Counted from the first letter of the stretch, positions 15,845 through 24,401 are shown. The stretch is DNA of 64,000 bases from Oceanitalea stevensii (GCF_014837105.1 NZ_JACSPO010000001.1:408276-472275), one strand, 5' to 3'. Numbers and translations are program-made. Notes: generated by a model from the letters alone, not told the origin.

Positions 15845-17728
15845 TCAGCCGTGGAGGTTGAGAACGAGCTCCTCCGGGCCGCCCTCGACCACGCGCACCG
15901 GGATGCCCCAGTCCTGCGCGGCGAGGTGGCAGGCGGGGAACTCGATGGCCGGGTCGTCGTCGCAGGAGGCGGCCTTGGCGGTCACCGACAGGACGGTCTG
16001 CTCGTCGCGCCCGTCGAGGGACCCGAGGCTGAGCGTCACCTGCCGCTCGAGGTCGGTGCCCGTCCCGCCACCGGCCACGAGGGAGTCGGCGGAGACGGAC
16101 AGCTGTGTCGAGGGGCCGAAGCGGTTGTCGAGCTTCTTCCCGGCGGGCGGGGTGAAGACGACGCGCAGCGTGAAGCTCGGCGCCACCTCGGTGGCGGGCC
16201 GGTGGGTGCGGTGCGCGCCGCCGTCGTGCAGCTCGGCCGCGCCCTCGGGCAGCGGCACGCGGGTGAGCCGGTGGGCGGCGGACTCGACGACGACGAGGTG
16301 CGCGCCGTCGTCGTCCACGAGAAGCCCCGACGGTTCGCGCAGGCCGGTGGCCACGGTGCTCACCTGCCCGGTCGCGGGGTCGTAGAGGCGCACGGCGCCG
16401 TTGTACGTGTCGGCGACGGCGACCTGTCCGCCCGGGAGGGCGGCGACGCCGAGCGGGTGCTGGAGCAGCGCGTCGGCGGCGGGACCGTCGCGGTGGCCGA
16501 AGTCGAAGAGCCCCTGCCCGACGGCGGTGCGCACGGCCCCGGCGGGCACGTCGACGTAGCGCAGGGCGGAGGTCTCGGAGTCGGCGAGCCAGATGCGGCC
16601 GTCCGCGCCGACCGACAGCCCGGAGGGCTGGGCGAACCAGGCCTGGCGCAGCTCGCCGTCGACCAGGCCCTCGTTCATCGTGCCGCCCAGCCGCGCGACG
16701 AAGCCGGCGAGCGGGTCGAAGGTCCACAGCGTGTGGTGCCCCGCCATGGCGACGACGACGGCCCCCGCCTCCGCGGACCACGTGACGTCCCACGGCGAGG
16801 AGAGCCGGATCCGGCGCGCGGGGCCGTAGTCCTCGGTCGCGGGCTCCTCACCGGGCTCGACGTTGTCCGGGGCGCCGACCATGAACTGCGCGCCGGTGCC
16901 GGCCAGCGTCGTCACGTGCCCGTCGGACAGCCGCACGCCGCGCAGGAGGTGGTTGACGGTGTCGGCGACGACGACGTCGTAGCCCACCTGCTCGGCGACC
17001 TCACCAGGCAGGAGGCACAGCCCGTTGGGCTCGTTGAGCTCGGCGACGTCGGCCGGGCCGTCGGTGCGCCCGCGGGAGCCGGAGCCGATGGCGCGCACGA
17101 GCGTCTCGCCGTCGGGCTCGAGCTCGACGAGGCGGTGGTGGCCGGCGTCGGCGACGAGGAGGTTGCCGCTCGGCAGGGTGATCGCCTTGGCGGGGAACTT
17201 GAGCAGGCCGGCGGTCGGCTCGGGCGGCACGTAGGGGCCGGAGCCGCGGTGCAGGGTGCCCTTCGCCTCGTGCTCGGCGACGAGCTGCTCGATCGCCGCG
17301 GCGATGTTCGGGGTGTGCCCCTCACCGGCCATGTGCCCGACGATGTAGCCCTCGGGGTCGATGAGGACGAGCGTGGGCCACGCGCGGGCGGTGTAGGCCT
17401 TCCACGTGACGAGCTCGGGGTCGTCGAGGACGGGGTGGGCGACGTCGTAGCGCTCGACGGCGGCGACGAGCGCGTCCGGGTCGGCCTCGTGAACGAACTT
17501 GGGGGAGTGGACGCCGATCGTCACGAGGACGTCGTGGTACCTCTCCTCGAGCTCGCGCAGCTCGTCGATGACGTGCAGACAGTTGATGCAGCAGAAGGTC
17601 CAGAAGTCGAGGAGGACGATCTTGCCGCGCAGGTCTGCCAGCGAGAGCTCGCGGCCCCCGGTGTTGAGCCAGCCGCGGCCGACGAGCTCGGAGGCGCGGA
17701 CACGGGGCTGGGTACGGGCGGAGGTCAT
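15845..17728 (-). CDS. Thioredoxin-like domain protein with NHL repeats (NHLRC2-like)
   Basis: The 627-residue protein has no signal peptide. Residues ~25-150 form a thioredoxin/AhpC-type fold with LLDFWTFCCINCLH, a CCxxC motif in place of the usual CxxC. The rest is an NHL six-bladed propeller with recurring units such as LPSGNLLVADAGHHRLVEL, DVVVADTVNHLLRGV and GQVAVADTYNGAVRLY, followed by a C-terminal beta domain. This order matches the NHLRC2 family, whose biochemical role is not established. The start overlaps the stop of an upstream 82-residue membrane protein (ATGA), so the two are co-translated. Confidence 0.88.
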   Translation of the reverse strand: MTSARTQPRVRASELVGRGWLNTGGRELSLADLRGKIVLLDFWTFCCINCLHVIDELRELEERYHDVLVTIGVHSPKFVHEADPDALVAAVERYDVAHPVLDDPELVTWKAYTARAWPTLVLIDPEGYIVGHMAGEGHTPNIAAAIEQLVAEHEAKGTLHRGSGPYVPPEPTAGLLKFPAKAITLPSGNLLVADAGHHRLVELEPDGETLVRAIGSGSRGRTDGPADVAELNEPNGLCLLPGEVAEQVGYDVVVADTVNHLLRGVRLSDGHVTTLAGTGAQFMVGAPDNVEPGEEPATEDYGPARRIRLSSPWDVTWSAEAGAVVVAMAGHHTLWTFDPLAGFVARLGGTMNEGLVDGELRQAWFAQPSGLSVGADGRIWLADSETSALRYVDVPAGAVRTAVGQGLFDFGHRDGPAADALLQHPLGVAALPGGQVAVADTYNGAVRLYDPATGQVSTVATGLREPSGLLVDDDGAHLVVVESAAHRLTRVPLPEGAAELHDGGAHRTHRPATEVAPSFTLRVVFTPPAGKKLDNRFGPSTQLSVSADSLVAGGGTGTDLERQVTLSLGSLDGRDEQTVLSVTAKAASCDDDPAIEFPACHLAAQDWGIPVRVVEGGPEELVLNLHG

Positions 17729-17973
17729 GCCTCCATTGTCCCCGGGGCGGCTGCGCCCCCGGGCACGAGGACACCGGTCATCTCGTGGGATGGGACACGG
17801 AGCTCGGCGGCTGCACCTTCCGGCTGACCCTGCGCGTCGCTGCCGGTGAGGAGCCGGCCGGTGAGGACGTGCATGGCGACGAGGACGAGGAGGGTCAGGA
17901 CCACGAGCGCGACGCCGACGACGATGGCGCCGGCGAGCTCGGGCAGCGGGCTGCGGGACCGGTCTGTGCTCAC
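17725..17973 (-). CDS. Small single-pass membrane protein, function unknown
   Basis: The 82-residue protein starts at a GTG ending at 17973 with a GAGGA site about 9 bases upstream. It has a short polar N-terminus, one hydrophobic segment at about residues 12-34 (AGAIVVGVALVVLTLLVLVA) and a tail with HEMTGVLVPGG. I do not recognise the family. Its TGA overlaps the ATG of the thioredoxin/NHL gene, so the two form one operon, and the small protein may place or regulate that partner at the membrane (inference). Confidence 0.7.
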   Translation of the reverse strand: MSTDRSRSPLPELAGAIVVGVALVVLTLLVLVAMHVLTGRLLTGSDAQGQPEGAAAELRVPSHEMTGVLVPGGAAAPGTMEA

Positions 17974-18058
17974 GAGACGATCCTCGCCGGGCGGGGTACC
18001 CGCCCGCGTCGGCCTCGCGGCTGATCTCGGTGGTCCCGGGTCCACCCGTGGTCGGACC

Positions 18059-19732
18059 CTAGGGCAGCCGGAGGCCGCCGGCGTGGTGGACGTGGAACCA
18101 GCGGTAGCCGTACCCGTCGAGGGCCAGCTCGGCCGCGCCGTCGTCGTCCAGGACGAGGCGTTCGTCGCTGAGCAGGCTCTCGAGGGTGGACCCGGCCGGG
18201 GCGTCGACCCGCAGCGGGACGGTGCGTGCAGCCCCGCCGAGGTTGTGGACGGCCACGACCATCCGCCCGTCCCACGCGACGCAGTGGGCGAGGACCTCCG
18301 GGTGGGGCTGGTCGAGGACGTGGAAGGTGCCGCGGCCGAGCTCGGGGTGGGAGCGGTAGGTCTGGACGAGCTGGCGCACGAAGCTCCACAGCGAGTCCGG
18401 GTCGCGCATCTGGTCCCACGCGTTGACGAACTGGGGGCCGTAGCCGTCCGGCACCGGGCGGGCCACGAGCTTGGCGGGCGCGGCGGTGGAGAAGGCGCCG
18501 TTCGGCTCCGGTGACCACTGCATGGGGGTGCGGACCGCCATGCGGCCGTCGGCGGCGAGGTCCTCACCCATGCCGATCTCCTCGCCGTAGAAGAGCGACG
18601 GCGTGCCGGGCAGGGAGAACAGCAGGGAGTAGACGAGGCGGATGCGCCGCGGGTCGCCGTCCATCATCGGCGGTACCCGCCGCTTGAGACCGCGCCCGTA
18701 GATCTGCATCTCCTCCTCCGGCCCGAAGGCGGCGAAGACCTCCGCACGCTCCTCCTCGGAGAGCTTGTCGAGGGTGAGCTCGTCGTGGTTGCGCACGAAG
18801 GTGGCCCACTGGCAGTCCTCGGGGATCTCCGGGCGGGTCAGCAGCGCCTCGGTGAGCGGCCCGGCGTCGCCCCGGGCGAGGGAGAGGTAGAGCTTCTGCA
18901 TCGTGATGAAGTCGAACATCATGTGGAGCTGGTGGCCGTCGCCGAAGTACGTCACCTGCTCCTCGTGGGGCACGTTGACCTCCCCGAGCAGGACCGCGTC
19001 GCCCCGGCGGCGCGAGAGGAAGGCGCGGATGTCCTTGAGGTGGTCGTGCGGGTGGGCCATCGCGTCGGCGTCCTGGCCGGTCATGCCGATGTCCTCGAGG
19101 AAGAAGGGCACGGCGTCGACCCGGAAGCCGTCGATGCCCAGCTCGAGCCAGAAGCCGACGACCTTCATGATCTCGTCGCGCACCTTGGGGTTGGCGACGT
19201 TGAGGTCGGGCTGGTGGGAGTAGAAGTGGTGGAGGTACCACTCCTCGGTCTTCTCGTCGAGGGTCCAGATGCCCTCCTCCTGGTCGGGGAAGACGGCCAT
19301 GTCGGAGGTGTCCGGCGGGGTGTCGGCGCGCCACACGTAGTAGTCCCGGTACGGGTTGTCCTTCGACCGGCGGGCGGCCTTGAACCAGGGGTGCTGGTCG
19401 GAGGTGTGGTTGATGAGGAGGTCGACGATGACGCGCATGCCGCGGTCCTTGGCGGTGCGGACGAGCTCGACGACGTCGCCCAGGCTGCCCAGCCGCGGGT
19501 CGACGGCGTAGAAGTCGGTGACGTCGTAGCCGTCGTCACGGTCCGGCGTGGGGTAGAAGGGCATGAGCCACAGGCACGTGACGCCGAGCTGGTCGAGGTA
19601 GCCGATCCGGTCGACGAGGCCGGCGACGTCCCCCACGCCGTCACCGTCGGAGTCGAAGAAGGTCTCGACGTCGAGGCAGTAGATGACGGCGGTCTTCCAC
19701 CACTGGTCGGAGGTCTCGGTGATGCGGGTCAT
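18059..19732 (-). CDS. treS: GH13 alpha-amylase-family enzyme, trehalose synthase-like
   Basis: The 557-residue cytosolic enzyme has a complete GH13 barrel. The nucleophile Asp206 (DGFRVDAVP), the acid Glu251 (LLGEVN) and the stabiliser Asp317 (VRNHDEL) are in place. WWKTAVIYCLDVETFFDSDGDG at the N-terminus and MAVRTPMQWSPEPNGAFSTA are close to TreS, which interconverts maltose and trehalose. The C-terminal beta domain is present, though the protein is slightly shorter than typical TreS (~570-600). Related GH13 isomaltulose or glucosidase activities cannot be excluded, and no maltokinase or other trehalose gene is nearby. It is probably a single-gene unit. Confidence 0.8.
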   Translation of the reverse strand: MTRITETSDQWWKTAVIYCLDVETFFDSDGDGVGDVAGLVDRIGYLDQLGVTCLWLMPFYPTPDRDDGYDVTDFYAVDPRLGSLGDVVELVRTAKDRGMRVIVDLLINHTSDQHPWFKAARRSKDNPYRDYYVWRADTPPDTSDMAVFPDQEEGIWTLDEKTEEWYLHHFYSHQPDLNVANPKVRDEIMKVVGFWLELGIDGFRVDAVPFFLEDIGMTGQDADAMAHPHDHLKDIRAFLSRRRGDAVLLGEVNVPHEEQVTYFGDGHQLHMMFDFITMQKLYLSLARGDAGPLTEALLTRPEIPEDCQWATFVRNHDELTLDKLSEEERAEVFAAFGPEEEMQIYGRGLKRRVPPMMDGDPRRIRLVYSLLFSLPGTPSLFYGEEIGMGEDLAADGRMAVRTPMQWSPEPNGAFSTAAPAKLVARPVPDGYGPQFVNAWDQMRDPDSLWSFVRQLVQTYRSHPELGRGTFHVLDQPHPEVLAHCVAWDGRMVVAVHNLGGAARTVPLRVDAPAGSTLESLLSDERLVLDDDGAAELALDGYGYRWFHVHHAGGLRLP

Positions 19733-19777
19733 GCGCCCTGTGTACCGGTGGGGGAGCGCCGGGGCATCCGGGGCGGG

Positions 19778-20044
19778 CTACGCCCGGCGAGCCGCGAGGT
19801 AGCCGGCCGCCCCCGCGAGGAGGGCGACGCCGGCGAGGAGCGCGGCGAGGAACAGCATGCCGGGGGTGTCGAGAACGACCGTCCGCGGTCCTCCGGAGAC
19901 GAGCGGCGCGGAGGAGGCCCACCCGAAGCTGGGCGTCTCGCGGACGAACGTGCCCCACACCCCGACGACGAGCAGGAGAGCGCCGGCAGCCGCCGCGAGG
20001 CGCAGGCGCGTGGTTCCGGCGTCGGGCGGGCCGGGCAGTGACAT
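19778..20044 (-). CDS. Small membrane protein with two transmembrane segments, function unknown
   Basis: The 88-residue protein begins at the ATG ending at 20044, preceded by GGAAGG. Hydrophobic segments lie at about residues 13-30 and 62-84, with a polar extracellular loop (VRETPSFGWASSAPL) between them and a short basic tail. I do not recognise the family. It lies 64 bases downstream of the D,D-carboxypeptidase gene and upstream of the GH13 gene on the same strand, but no partner is obvious. Confidence 0.62.
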   Translation of the reverse strand: MSLPGPPDAGTTRLRLAAAAGALLLVVGVWGTFVRETPSFGWASSAPLVSGGPRTVVLDTPGMLFLAALLAGVALLAGAAGYLAARRA

Positions 20045-20108
20045 GTCGTGCCTTCCGTCGGGTCGCCAGCCACCGTAGCGGCGCGCCGCGACCCGCGGGC
20101 CGGAACGG

Positions 20109-20663
20109 TCAGCCGACGGCGGAGGCGTCGGGCACGAGCGCCGGGCAGGTGCCGCCGGGCTCGACGAGCGCCTCGACGTGCCACGGCTCGTTCTCGTAGA
20201 CGAGGCACAGGCCGAACTCGCCCCCGTGCTGTGCCAGCCAGCTGCGGGACTCGGCCGGACCGACGTCGATCGCGGTGCCCTGGACGTGCGCGGACTGCTC
20301 GGGCGGCAGCACCCACCGGCGGGCGGCCTCGGGGGAGCCGTGCTCCTCGACGGCCTCGTCGAGCAGCCGCTGCTGCTCCTGCGCCGTGCGGGCCCCGGAG
20401 GTGACGCGCAGCGGGTAGCCGTCCTCGGCGGCCGCGGCCTGCGCACGCAGGAAGCGGGCCGTGAGGACCGGGTCGAGCCCGGCGAGCTCGGGCTGCTCGC
20501 CCGTGGGGACGGCGGCCGGCGCCCGGTCCAGCGGCTCCTGGGCGACGGCGCCCAGCGGGCCCGGGCGACCGAGCACCGCGGCGATGACGACGACGACCGC
20601 TGCGACGACGACGAGGACGAGCAGCCGGCGGTGGGTCTCGGCGGGGTGCTGTGGTGTGCTCAC
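20109..20663 (-). CDS. Membrane-anchored D,D-carboxypeptidase, VanY/M15 family
   Basis: The 184-residue protein has an N-terminal membrane anchor (about residues 13-31) and an extracellular M15 peptidase domain. The zinc ligands and catalytic acid are visible in SAHVQGTAIDVG (His and Asp) and EPWHVE (His and Glu). The region PLRVTSGARTAQEQQRLL is also typical. Such enzymes remove the terminal D-alanine from peptidoglycan stem peptides. The GTG ending at 20663 is used. It is divergent from the methyltransferase across a 264-bp gap, which contains only a short hairpin (20740-20761) and no recognisable operator. No vanHAX-type resistance genes are nearby, so a housekeeping wall role is likely. 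Confidence 0.86.
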   Translation of the reverse strand: MSTPQHPAETHRRLLVLVVVAAVVVVIAAVLGRPGPLGAVAQEPLDRAPAAVPTGEQPELAGLDPVLTARFLRAQAAAAEDGYPLRVTSGARTAQEQQRLLDEAVEEHGSPEAARRWVLPPEQSAHVQGTAIDVGPAESRSWLAQHGGEFGLCLVYENEPWHVEALVEPGGTCPALVPDASAVG

Positions 20664-20927
20664 ACCACGAGCCTGGCCGGACCGGCCGCCTCGCCGCGTC
20701 GACCCGGCGACGGATCGTCACGGCGCCGGGTCAGACCGGGGGTGGACCCCCGCGTCCACCCGGCTACCGGCGGACGGAGCCGCGGGGAGCCGGGCCGGGC
20801 TCAGCAGCGCACTCACTGAACACGTGGGGTCGAGGGGCGGTCCGGTCGTGGACGCGCCGCCCGCCTCTCCGCCACGAGTCTGACTGGCTGGAGCCCGGAG
20901 CCGGGGTGGTCGGTGCACCATGGGTGG

Positions 20928-21428
20928 ATGACGACGGCGGACCGTCACGAGTGCGCGGCAGCCCTGGTCGCGGCGGGGCGGCCGGCCGTCGTGCTCGAGC
21001 TCGGCTGCGGGAACGGGGCGGCGCTGGCGCTGCTGGTAGAGCGGCTGCCGACGGCCCGGCTCGTCGGCGTCGACCGCTCGGCGACGGCGCTCACCCGCGC
21101 CGCGCAGCGGCTCGCGGAGCCGGTGCGGAGCGGTCGGGTGACCCTCCTGAGAACGGCTGCGGGCGGGCTCGACCTTCCGGACGGGAGCGTGGACGCCGCC
21201 TTCGCCGTCGACGTCAACCTCTTCTGGACCGGCACCGCCACGCCCGAGCTCGCGACGCTGCGCCGTGTGCTGCGGCGCGGGGGAGTGCTGCACCTCGTCG
21301 TCGCGCCGCCCGCACCGAACCCCCGGGTGCGCGCGGGGATGGAGACGGCCCTGCAGGGTGCGGGCTGGACCACGACGGCGGTGGTCGAACGGGGGGCAGT
21401 CGTCGCCGTCTCCGCGACCCCGGCGTGA
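20928..21428 (+). CDS. SAM-dependent methyltransferase (class I)
   Basis: The 166-residue cytosolic enzyme has motif I VVLELGCGNGAAL, an acidic residue after the second strand (LVGVDRSATAL) and the motif-IV region DAAFAVDVNLFW. Class I methyltransferases bind S-adenosylmethionine here; the substrate is unknown. ATG 20928 is used; a GTG at 20913 would add five residues. The protein is short but covers the core fold. It stands alone between a divergent carboxypeptidase and a convergent SRPBCC gene. Confidence 0.82.
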   Translation: MTTADRHECAAALVAAGRPAVVLELGCGNGAALALLVERLPTARLVGVDRSATALTRAAQRLAEPVRSGRVTLLRTAAGGLDLPDGSVDAAFAVDVNLFWTGTATPELATLRRVLRRGGVLHLVVAPPAPNPRVRAGMETALQGAGWTTTAVVERGAVVAVSATPA

Positions 21429-21504
21429 GCCTGCTCCTCGCCCGGCGCGGCGCGTGGTTTCTCCCCGCCCGCCGCGCCGGCTCCGCGGGCACCGTGCGCC
21501 CGCT

Positions 21505-21544
21505 GGTCCACGGTGCGGGTGGTCTGCCACCCGCACCGTGGACC
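21505..21544. repeat. 18-bp perfect hairpin, first of two related palindromes flanking the ArsR/SRPBCC pair
   Basis: The arms 21505-21522 and 21527-21544 (GGTCCACGGTGCGGGTGG and its complement) pair exactly around a 4-base loop, with partial outer pairing of GTGCGCC (21494) and GGCGCAC (21550). The sequence context GTGCGCCCGCT...GGGAGCAG recurs at 22441-22505. It lies between convergent genes and probably serves as a terminator. Confidence 0.7.
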
Positions 21545-21573
21545 CGGGAGGCGCACAGTGGGAGCAGACCGGC

Positions 21574-22050
21574 TCAGACCGCGTCCATCGACCGCCCGGT
21601 CTCGACGAAGGTCTTGAGCCCGGACAGCGACCACGGCCAGCCACCGCCGCCGCCCTGCGGGTCGCCGCCGCCGTTGAGCTCCTCGGCCTGGTCGGGCGCG
21701 GCGCTCACGTCGTGGGTGAGCACGACCTTGGTCTGGCCGTTGGGGTACTCCGTCAGCTCCCAGGTGAGGCGGGTGGCCGGCGCCCCGGGCCGCCACGTGG
21801 GGCTCCAGGACAGCACGAGGAGCCGGGGCGGGTCGATCTCGACGACCTCGCCCTCGACGGCCACCGGTCCCATGCCGAAGGCGACCATGTCCGGGGTGGA
21901 GAGGTTGCGGTAGGTGCCGCCGGGGCGGGGGTCGATCTCGACGTCGCCGCCGTAGCCCCACTGGGTCGTGCCCTCGGAGGTGGTGATGGCGTCCCAGATC
22001 CGCTGGGCCGGAGCGTTGATGTAGATGGTGTGGATGACGGCGGTGCTCAT
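21574..22050 (-). CDS. SRPBCC (AHSA1-like) domain protein
   Basis: The 158-residue cytosolic protein has the AHSA1/START-like fold: IYINAPAQRIWDAIT at the N-terminus, PRPGGTYRNL and VEGEVVEIDPPRLLVLSW in the middle and WSLSGLKTFVETG at the end. Such proteins bind hydrophobic ligands; here the ligand is unknown. The ATG overlaps the stop of the ArsR-type gene (ATGA), the usual arrangement for this pair, so it is probably derepressed when the regulator releases its operator. Confidence 0.87.
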   Translation of the reverse strand: MSTAVIHTIYINAPAQRIWDAITTSEGTTQWGYGGDVEIDPRPGGTYRNLSTPDMVAFGMGPVAVEGEVVEIDPPRLLVLSWSPTWRPGAPATRLTWELTEYPNGQTKVVLTHDVSAAPDQAEELNGGGDPQGGGGGWPWSLSGLKTFVETGRSMDAV

Positions 22051-22388
22051 GACGGGTCCTTGTCCTCGAGTCGTTCCTTGAGATCGATGAGGGCGTCGGC
22101 GGTGCGCGCCCTGTCGGTGTACTTGCCGATCCAGCGGCGGTGGATCTGCTGGACCGGCACCGGGTTGAGGTAGTGCTCCTTGACCCGGCCGACCTTGCGG
22201 GTGGTCACCAGGCCTGCCGCCTCGAGGAGGCGCAGGTGCTTGGCGACGCCGAACCGCGTCATCTCGACGTGCTCGGCGACGACGGCCTCGAGCTCCCCGA
22301 GCGCACGTCCGTCGCGCTCGAAGAGGGCGTCCAGGAGCAGCCGGCGGACAGGGTCCGCCAGTGCCTTGAACACGAGGTCCTCGTCCAC
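22047..22388 (-). CDS. ArsR-family transcriptional regulator
   Basis: The 113-residue winged-helix repressor starts at the GTG ending at 22388. The start VFKALADPVRRLLLDALFERD, the recognition-helix region MTRFGVAKHLRLLEAAGLV and the wing TTRKVGRVKEHYLN are typical. No arsenic-type cysteine pair is present, so it is unlikely to sense metals and belongs with the ArsR regulators of SRPBCC proteins. It is the first gene of a two-gene operon and has a palindromic operator just upstream. Confidence 0.9.
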   Translation of the reverse strand: MDEDLVFKALADPVRRLLLDALFERDGRALGELEAVVAEHVEMTRFGVAKHLRLLEAAGLVTTRKVGRVKEHYLNPVPVQQIHRRWIGKYTDRARTADALIDLKERLEDKDPS

Positions 22389-22398
22389 ACGGCGAGCA

Positions 22399-22420
22399 TA
22401 GGTGACCAAACGGTCACCTA
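22399..22420 (-). promoter_or_regulatory. Palindromic operator of the ArsR-type regulator
   Basis: TAGGTGACC (22399-22407) and GGTCACCTA (22412-22420) form a perfect 9-bp dyad with a 4-base spacer. It lies 11-32 bases upstream of the regulator's start codon, where repressor binding would block transcription or early elongation. Autoregulation is inferred from position and symmetry. Confidence 0.7.
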
Positions 22421-22454
22421 ACAAGACCCTCGGCCCGACTGTGCGCCCGCTTGT

Positions 22455-22490
22455 TCCACCGTGCGCCCGGTCGACGAGGCGCACGGTGGA
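22455..22490. repeat. 13-bp hairpin, second related palindrome flanking the ArsR/SRPBCC pair
   Basis: TCCACCGTGCGCC (22455-22467) pairs exactly with 22478-22490. The surrounding GTGCGCCCGCTTGTTCCAC...GTGGACCCACGGGAGCAG resembles the element at 21491-21570. It lies upstream of the ArsR promoter and downstream of the hydrolase gene, so it can end the hydrolase transcript. The gap 22389-22602 otherwise holds only purine-rich sequence. Confidence 0.65.
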
Positions 22491-22602
22491 CCCACGGGAG
22501 CAGGGTGCGGAGAAGGAGGCCCTAGGAGAAGGGGCCTCCGGGAGCGGAGGGACCGGCGGCGGGGAGGGCGTGAGCGGAGGGAGGCGGCCGGCCGGCCGTG
22601 GG

Positions 22603-23310
22603 TCAGCCGGCCTGCGCGCCGAGGACCTCCGCCGCGTAGCGGTCGAGCAGCGCGGCCACCTGCTCCGGGTGGCTGAGGGCGGCGAGGTGGCCGCCGTCGA
22701 CGTCGTCGGGGACGGTCCCGAGGCGCTCGCGGGCGAGGCGGTGCTGGAAGTCGCGGGGGAAGAGCCGGTCGTCGCGCCCGGTGATGACGCGGGTGGGGAC
22801 GTCGGGCCACCGGGTGAGCGGCCACGGGTCGGCGAAGGGCCTGCCGGACTGCTCGCTGTCCCGCTCGCCCTCCTCGGCGAAGAGCTCGGGCGGCACGTCG
22901 TGGCCGTAGAGCACCGCCTCGTCCTCGAGGTCCGCCTCGCTGAGCCCGATGCCCCGCGCGTGCTCGACCATCGCCTCGTGCTGCCCCGTCACCTGCCACC
23001 AGTCCCCGCCGGTCTCACCCGGCGTCGGGACCATGGCGTTGTGCAGGACGAGGAGGCGGACCGGGAGGCGCTCGCAGACGAGCGGCGCGGTGAGCGCCCC
23101 CATCGACAGCGCGACGACGGCGAGGTCCTGCGCCCCGGCCGGCACCGCACCGACGACGGCGTCGACGTACTCACGCAGCCCGGCGTCGTCGTCGCCGGCG
23201 GGGAGGTCGACGGGGGCGGCGCGGTGGCCGCGGGCCTCGAGCTCACGGGCGACGAGGTGCCAGATCCAGCCGGAGCCGCCGGCCCCGGGCAGCAGCATGA
23301 AGGTAGCCAT
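22603..23310 (-). CDS. Alpha/beta hydrolase
   Basis: The 235-residue cytosolic hydrolase has an oxyanion-hole segment LLPGAGGSGWIWH, the nucleophile elbow ALSMGA (Ser), an acidic residue in ITGRDDRLFP and the catalytic His in DGGHLAALSHPEQ. It resembles small esterase/salicylate-binding-protein-like hydrolases; the substrate is unknown. It lies 48 bases downstream of the flavin oxidoreductase gene on the same strand and may be co-transcribed with it. Confidence 0.85.
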   Translation of the reverse strand: MATFMLLPGAGGSGWIWHLVARELEARGHRAAPVDLPAGDDDAGLREYVDAVVGAVPAGAQDLAVVALSMGALTAPLVCERLPVRLLVLHNAMVPTPGETGGDWWQVTGQHEAMVEHARGIGLSEADLEDEAVLYGHDVPPELFAEEGERDSEQSGRPFADPWPLTRWPDVPTRVITGRDDRLFPRDFQHRLARERLGTVPDDVDGGHLAALSHPEQVAALLDRYAAEVLGAQAG

Positions 23311-23358
23311 GGAGAGACAGACGGGCCGGGGACCCGAAAGTCGTCGGGCGGCGTGTCC

Positions 23359-24321
23359 TCAGGCGCGCAGGGCCGGCAGCAGCTCCCGCTCGGCGAGCTC
23401 GAGGAAGGGCGCCTGGTCCTGGCCGACGTGGTGGAGGTACACCTCGTCGAAGCCGAGCTCCTCGTACTCGCGCAGCTGCTCCACCAGCCCGGCCACGGAG
23501 TCGGTGACGACGACGGCCCCGGCGATGACGTCGTCGGGCACGTACCTCCCGATCCGGTCGAAGTCCTCGGGCGTGGCGGTGTCGTGGGCGATCGGCTCGG
23601 GGAAGGTGTTGTTCTGCCACTGGTCGCGGGCGATGTCGCGTGCCTCGCTCAGCGTGGGGGCGATGGAGACGTGCACCTGGAGGGCCAGCGTGCCGTTCCC
23701 ACCCGCCTCCCGGTAGGCGCCGACGATCTCGCGCATCGACTCGATCTCGGTGTTGATCGTGATGAGGCCGTCGGCCCAGCGGGCGGCGCGCGCGGCGGTG
23801 CCGGGGGACAGGGCCGGGCCCATGAGCGCCGGCGCCTCCTGCGGCACGTCGTAGAGGCGGGCGCGCTCCACCGTCACGTGCCGGCCCCGGAAGGTGACCT
23901 CCTCACCGGCGTGGAGACGGCGGATGACCTCGACGCACTCCTCGAGCCGCTCCTGGCGCAGGTCCTTGCCGATCCACTTGGCGCCCGTGATGTGCTCGTT
24001 CATGTTCTGCCCGCTGCCCAGCGCCACCCAGAAACGGCCGGGGAACATCTCGGCGAGCGTGGCCGAGGCCTGCGCGACGATCGCCGGGTGGTAGCGCTGT
24101 CCGGGGGCGTTGACCGTTCCCAGGCGCAGGGTCGTCGTCGCGAGGGCGGCGCCGAGCCACGACCAGGTGAACCCGGAGTGGCCCTGCCGCGCGGACCACG
24201 GGGCGAAGTGGTCGGAGCACATCGCCATGTCGAAGCCGGCCCGTTCGGCCTGCTGGACGTCGCGGAGGAGCTGGGAGGGGGCGATCTGCTCGTGCGAGGC
24301 GTGAAATCCGTAGCGAGGCAT
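23359..24321 (-). CDS. LLM-class flavin-dependent oxidoreductase (TIGR03885-like)
   Basis: The 320-residue cytosolic enzyme has the luciferase-like barrel with YGFHASHEQIAPSQLL at the start, SDHFAPW, WLGAALATTTLRLGTV and FWVALGSGQNMNEH. This N-terminus is close to the family described as non-F420 flavinoid oxidoreductases; whether it uses FMN or F420 cannot be decided here. It is divergent from the penicillin-binding protein gene and followed by the hydrolase. Confidence 0.83.
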   Translation of the reverse strand: MPRYGFHASHEQIAPSQLLRDVQQAERAGFDMAMCSDHFAPWSARQGHSGFTWSWLGAALATTTLRLGTVNAPGQRYHPAIVAQASATLAEMFPGRFWVALGSGQNMNEHITGAKWIGKDLRQERLEECVEVIRRLHAGEEVTFRGRHVTVERARLYDVPQEAPALMGPALSPGTAARAARWADGLITINTEIESMREIVGAYREAGGNGTLALQVHVSIAPTLSEARDIARDQWQNNTFPEPIAHDTATPEDFDRIGRYVPDDVIAGAVVVTDSVAGLVEQLREYEELGFDEVYLHHVGQDQAPFLELAERELLPALRA

Positions 24322-24401
24322 ACGCCCTGTCTAACGTGCGGTGCGTCGTCCGGCACCCGGAGCCTTGCCCCTCGTGGGTGCCCCCGGCAATACTCGCCCG
24401 G

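Noticed and set aside
20664..20927. Regulatory RNA or riboswitch in the 264-bp divergent gap
   Set aside because: Only one 8-bp hairpin (20740-20761) is visible; nothing resembles a known riboswitch and the rest is random-looking GC-rich sequence.
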